This document shows positions 4,320 to 7,304 of a DNA stretch of 7,304 nucleotides, piece by piece. The first letter of the stretch is position 1, and each line of letters starts with the position of its first letter. A model generated the notes under the pieces. The model did not search any database, was not told where the DNA came from, and worked only from the letters and a program-made list of their open reading frames with translations. This DNA comes from Candidatus Komeilibacteria bacterium RIFCSPHIGHO2_01_FULL_52_14 (GTDB lineage Bacteria > Patescibacteriota > Patescibacteriia > UBA1558 > 2-01-FULL-52-15), in the NCBI GenBank assembly GCA_001818365.1, contig MHKK01000039.1, forward strand, positions 1 through 7,304, in the 5' to 3' direction. The translations under genes were made by a program, and so were the position numbers.

Positions 4320-6678
4320 AGTCGTTTTTGCTGGTGGAGGCACGTTGGGCTCGGTCTCACCGCTTCTTGCCGTACGTGAAGCCATGCCATCGGCAACTTG
4401 TCTCTTTATCGGCACCAGGACCGGACCGGAGTCGCACTTTGTTTCTTCGCATGGAATGCAATTCACATGGATCCCGTCGATAAAGCTACGGAGGTATTTC
4501 AGCGTTTCCACCATCATCGGCGTTGTCAAATTTCCGATTGCCCTTATTAAAGCAGTGATTATTCTTCAGCGTTTTTCACCCGATGTCGTCATCTCATGCG
4601 GAGGTTTCGTTGCAGTACCGGTCGGAATAGCTGCCAAAATACTCCGAATACCCACCATCATTCATCAGCAGGATATACGCCCGGGTCTGGCAAATAAAAT
4701 TCTCAGTTCACTTGCGACTACCATAACCGTGTCGTTTCCGGAGCAGTTGCGCTTGTTCCCGAGTAAGAAAACAGTTTGCCTTGGGAACCCTGCACGAAGC
4801 ATCACGCGCTCGACCAGAACGCAGGACAGTATCCTGATACTCGGCGGCAGCCAGGGTGCCCGAGGAATGAATGACGCACTGCGTGGCTGCATTCCACTTC
4901 TGGCAGAGCGATACCGCGTCGTGCATATGCTCGGGGCACACAATATAGATCAAAAAATGACGCTTCCGAAGCAGTACCTTGCGGTTCAGTTCTTAGATAG
5001 GGAATATGCTGAGGAGCTTTCTCGTGCGCTTCTGGTAATTTCCAGAGCCGGCATGTCGACCATAACCGAATGTGCGGCAGCTCGAAAGGCGAGCGTCCTC
5101 GTACCGATCCCGAATTCTCATCAGGTTGATAATGCGCGTTTTTTTGCCGCTCGCAACGCTGCCGTCACTGCGTCCCAGCATGAGCCTGACCTTCTCAAGA
5201 ACGAGATCATGCGTCTTCTCGATTCAAGCGACGAACGACGAAAGCTCGGAGATAACCTTCACGCGTTGTTTCCCGCCGCCGCAGCACGATCTTTTGCGAA
5301 CCTGGTAGTCAAAACGTACGCAAAAGCGAAACAAAAAAAGGCATTTGTCATCGGAATCGGAGGCATAGGAATTTCATCGATCGTCCAATACCTTATACGA
5401 TCGGGCTACTCCGTAAGCGGATCGGATATCGCACCCAACGAAGTCACAGCGCGACTGCAGAAGCAAGGTGTCGCCGTTGTTTTCGGTCATCGAAAGGAGC
5501 ATATTACGCGCGATTTCGAGCTTATCCTATACTCGACCGCTGTCCCCCTCTCAAACGAAGAAATCACACAGGCGAATAAACTCGGCCTTCCGGTCTACTC
5601 CTATAAGGAATATCTTGGTGCGCTCTCTGCACGTTACCGTACGATTGCGATCTGTGGCACGCACGGAAAAACAACGACAACGGCCATGATCGGCTGCATC
5701 TTGGCAGATACGGACCTCGATCCAACCGTTATCGTCGGGACCTATGTGCCGCAACTTGCAAATTCGAATTTCCGACACGGTACGAGCAACTATCTTGTTG
5801 TCGAGGCGGACGAGTACCGAGCCGACATGCTCAAACTTACGCCCGCCATCGAGGTACTGACGAATATAGATGCGGACCACATGGATTACTACAGGGACAT
5901 CGATCATGTCTATGATACGTTCCAGAGTTTCGTTGATAAACTGCCTGCTGACGGATTGCTGGTGAAAAACAACGACGACGTCCGGCTGGCCCAGCTGACG
6001 GCATCACGCACGGTAAGCTACGGGATCCGGAGCGCCGCCGACTATCGTGCGCTCGACCGGACGGTAACCGACGGGCAGCAGCGGTTTTCGGTAACCCATG
6101 GCAAGAAAAAAATAGGGGAGTTCACCCTGCAGATACCGGGAGCTTTTAACGTACTGAACGCGCTCGCCGCGATCGCGTGCGCTTCCGAATTGGGAATCCC
6201 GCTCGACCATATCCGGCAGCGCCTTGCTTCCTATCACGGATCATGGCGAAGGTTCGAGCAGATCGGAAGTCATAACCAGGTACCCATATATTCCGACTAC
6301 GGGCATCACCCGACCGAGATTCAATCAACCCTTCAGGCGTTTCGGGAATTTTTCCCCACAAAAAAATTGCTGCTTGTTTTTCAGCCGCATTCGTACAGCC
6401 GTACTGAAAAACTCCTGCCAGCATTCGCTCAAGCACTTACGCTGGCCGATGAGCTTATTCTTTGTGAAATCTATGACGTTGCCGGCAGGGACCATGACCA
6501 TTCCGTTTCAACTCGCGACATCATGGCGAAGCTTGACCATCGTCGCGTTTGGTATGCATCAGACCCTCTGGAAGGCATGAAACTCGCGACGGCAAAGCTG
6601 ACGCCTGGGCACGTTCTCGTCATTATGGGCGCCGGCGACGTTGATGCGATCGCCCGGACCTATTTACAAACACTATGA
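4312..6678 (+). CDS. MurG-MurC fusion: lipid II synthase joined to UDP-MurNAc-L-alanine ligase
   Basis: One 788-residue open frame encodes two complete Mur enzymes. Residues 1 to about 336 are MurG (GT28 GlcNAc transferase, lipid I to lipid II): the Gly-rich loop GGGTLGSVSP (8-17), HQQDIRPGLANK (118-129), GNPAR (159-163 region), GGSQGA (178-183), SRAGMSTITE (244-253) and SHQVDNARFF (269-278). Residues about 343-788 are MurC (ATP-dependent L-Ala ligase): the nucleotide-binding GIGGIGISS (348-356), P-loop GTHGKTTTT (449-457), VVEADEY (496-502), TNIDADHMDYY (517-527), SWRRFE (644-649), YGHHPTEI (663-670), FQPHSYSRT (690-698) and a C-terminal MGAGDVD. The linker is only a few Lys/Ala-rich residues (about 336-342). 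No ATG, GTG or TTG codon lies close before the MurC domain; the nearest is a TTG at residue 319, so a separate internal start is unlikely. The start overlaps ftsW by 8 bases. Both domains keep most active-site residues, so I infer a bifunctional enzyme. Confidence 0.95.
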   Translation: MLKVVFAGGGTLGSVSPLLAVREAMPSATCLFIGTRTGPESHFVSSHGMQFTWIPSIKLRRYFSVSTIIGVVKFPIALIKAVIILQRFSPDVVISCGGFVAVPVGIAAKILRIPTIIHQQDIRPGLANKILSSLATTITVSFPEQLRLFPSKKTVCLGNPARSITRSTRTQDSILILGGSQGARGMNDALRGCIPLLAERYRVVHMLGAHNIDQKMTLPKQYLAVQFLDREYAEELSRALLVISRAGMSTITECAAARKASVLVPIPNSHQVDNARFFAARNAAVTASQHEPDLLKNEIMRLLDSSDERRKLGDNLHALFPAAAARSFANLVVKTYAKAKQKKAFVIGIGGIGISSIVQYLIRSGYSVSGSDIAPNEVTARLQKQGVAVVFGHRKEHITRDFELILYSTAVPLSNEEITQANKLGLPVYSYKEYLGALSARYRTIAICGTHGKTTTTAMIGCILADTDLDPTVIVGTYVPQLANSNFRHGTSNYLVVEADEYRADMLKLTPAIEVLTNIDADHMDYYRDIDHVYDTFQSFVDKLPADGLLVKNNDDVRLAQLTASRTVSYGIRSAADYRALDRTVTDGQQRFSVTHGKKKIGEFTLQIPGAFNVLNALAAIACASELGIPLDHIRQRLASYHGSWRRFEQIGSHNQVPIYSDYGHHPTEIQSTLQAFREFFPTKKLLLVFQPHSYSRTEKLLPAFAQALTLADELILCEIYDVAGRDHDHSVSTRDIMAKLDHRRVWYASDPLEGMKLATAKLTPGHVLVIMGAGDVDAIARTYLQTL
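5334..5340 (+). other. A AAA AAG slippery heptamer at the MurG/MurC domain junction
   Basis: In the zero frame, codons CAA AAA AAG (residues 341-343) contain the heptamer A AAA AAG, the sequence used for programmed -1 slippage in E. coli dnaX, within a run of seven A. It falls exactly between the two enzyme domains. A net loss of one A, or a +1 shift, would reach TAG at 5366-5368 and release a 351-residue MurG of normal free-standing length. A -1 shift would read 79 unrelated codons to TAA at 5577-5579. No Shine-Dalgarno-like stimulator or close downstream stem is apparent; a weak CGATCG pair (5378-5383 and 5398-5403) is far away. The motif is seen; any slippage is speculative. Confidence 0.3.
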
Positions 6679-7304
6679 ATCTACAGGAGAACATTGTGCT
6701 CCGCGACCATTCGACCTTCCGGCTCGGCGGTCCTGCACGTTTTTTCGTAGCCGCACACACCACCGAGGATCTGCGGCAAGCGCTGCTCTGGGCGCGTAAA
6801 AAAAAGAGTACGTATTTTATACTCGGCGGGGGCAGTAACCTGCTTTTTTCTGACAAAGGGTTCAATGGCCTCGTCATTAAGCCGCAGCTCTTGCAACTGT
6901 CGTTCACCGGGACCGATGTGACGGTTGGCGCTACGGTTGCATTATCGAAGCTCATCTCACGGACGCTCGATCGAAAGCTCACCGGCCTCGAGTTTGCGGC
7001 CGGCATTCCGGGTACGGTCGGGGGCGCAATACGCGGCAATGCAGGTACCTACGGCGTATCGATGTCCGACGTGCTTACTTCGATAACCTATCTGGACGAA
7101 GCGACGTTCAACGCGGTTACGCTGTCTGCTGCACAATGCGGTTTCGCATACCGTCACAGCATGTTCAAGTTGCACACCCACAGTATCGTTGAAGCCCACT
7201 TGACCCTGAAGAACGGAGACGTCGAGGCAAGCAGAAAGATTATTACCGACCGTATAGCCCTCCGACATCAGAGTCATCCGCTTGAACCGTCGGCTGGATG
7301 TATA
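6675..7304 (+). CDS. murB: MurB, UDP-N-acetylenolpyruvoylglucosamine reductase (N-terminal 210 residues; runs off the window)
   Basis: The frame is open from ATG 6675 to the window end (210 codons; the family is roughly 280-350). MurB is an FAD enzyme that uses NADPH to reduce enolpyruvyl-UDP-GlcNAc to UDP-MurNAc in the cytoplasm. Motifs: STFRLGGPARFFV (13-25); FAD-binding LGGGSNLLFSDKGFNGLVI (50-68); GLEFAAGIPGTVGGAIRGNAG (residues 104-124); CGFAYRHSMFK (155-165) with R160 at the catalytic arginine position; and EPSAGC (204-209), where the proton-donor serine of E. coli MurB is a cysteine, C209. The start overlaps the murG-murC stop as ATGA, so coupled translation is likely. An in-frame GTG at 6696 has an AGGAG 6 bases upstream, but it would drop the family-typical LQEN start, so I prefer the ATG. 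The short, SAGC-type form suggests a type II enzyme. Confidence 0.95.
   Translation, partial: MNLQENIVLRDHSTFRLGGPARFFVAAHTTEDLRQALLWARKKKSTYFILGGGSNLLFSDKGFNGLVIKPQLLQLSFTGTDVTVGATVALSKLISRTLDRKLTGLEFAAGIPGTVGGAIRGNAGTYGVSMSDVLTSITYLDEATFNAVTLSAAQCGFAYRHSMFKLHTHSIVEAHLTLKNGDVEASRKIITDRIALRHQSHPLEPSAGCI

Noticed and set aside
5378..5403. CGATCG pair as a stimulatory stem for frameshifting
   Set aside because: It is 38 bases past the slippery run, only 6 bp long with a 14-base loop, and each half is self-palindromic. It is too weak and distant to call a signal.
173..6678. Possible recoding of UGA as glycine, as in some Patescibacteria
   Set aside because: TGA ends ftsE and murG-murC exactly at family-typical C-termini with ATGA overlaps, and no in-frame TGA interrupts any gene.
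6623..7039. A 138-codon open frame on the minus strand opposite murB and the murC end
   Set aside because: It is antisense to clearly conserved MurC and MurB motifs; its Pro/Ser/Arg-rich, low-information content is typical of a shadow frame.

Overview
This window is a cell-envelope gene region from a bacterium. I infer a member of the Candidate Phyla Radiation (Patescibacteria, Parcubacteria-like). The inference rests on the compact layout, the short genes, the absence of Shine-Dalgarno motifs at every start, and lineage-style variants in the conserved motifs of MurG, MurC and L27. UGA is a normal stop here (the ftsE and murG-murC ends), which argues against the UGA-as-glycine groups (Gracilibacteria, Absconditabacteria). 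The taxonomic call is by-eye pattern matching, not a search.

Layout. (1) Bases 1-1086, plus strand: the 3' end of ftsE and a complete ftsX, overlapping by ATGA. (2) About 1091-1117: one hairpin with a T-tract on each side, acting as a shared bidirectional terminator for ftsX and the convergent gene rpmA. (3) Bases 1102-1389, minus strand: rpmA (ribosomal protein bL27), read from its own near-consensus sigma-70-type promoter. (4) A 98-base intergenic gap holding two back-to-back promoters, one for rpmA and one for the plus-strand operon. (5) Bases 1488-7304, plus strand: a tight operon of a small NifU-like Fe-S scaffold protein, an unrecognised three-helix membrane protein, mraY, ftsW, a single gene fusing MurG to MurC, and murB running off the window end. 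Gaps are 2-6 bases or the genes overlap, so one transcript and translational coupling are likely.

How the genes work together. MurB makes UDP-MurNAc and MurC adds L-alanine, the first amino acid of the stem peptide. MraY loads UDP-MurNAc-pentapeptide onto undecaprenyl phosphate to make lipid I, and MurG adds GlcNAc to make lipid II. FtsW polymerises lipid II at the division septum. FtsEX couples the divisome to peptidoglycan hydrolysis. The window is therefore a rearranged dcw-type (division and cell wall) cluster; murD, usually between mraY and ftsW, is missing from that position.

The most unusual item is the 788-residue MurG-MurC fusion. It joins a late membrane-associated step to an early cytoplasmic step of the same pathway with almost no linker, and it has a dnaX-type A AAA AAG slippery heptamer exactly at the domain junction. 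Other notable points are a probably leaderless operon start, an rpmA stop codon inside its own terminator loop, and a Fe-S scaffold gene leading a cell-wall operon. No RNA genes, insertion sequences, CRISPR arrays or long repeats were seen. No gene-free stretch exceeds 300 bases.
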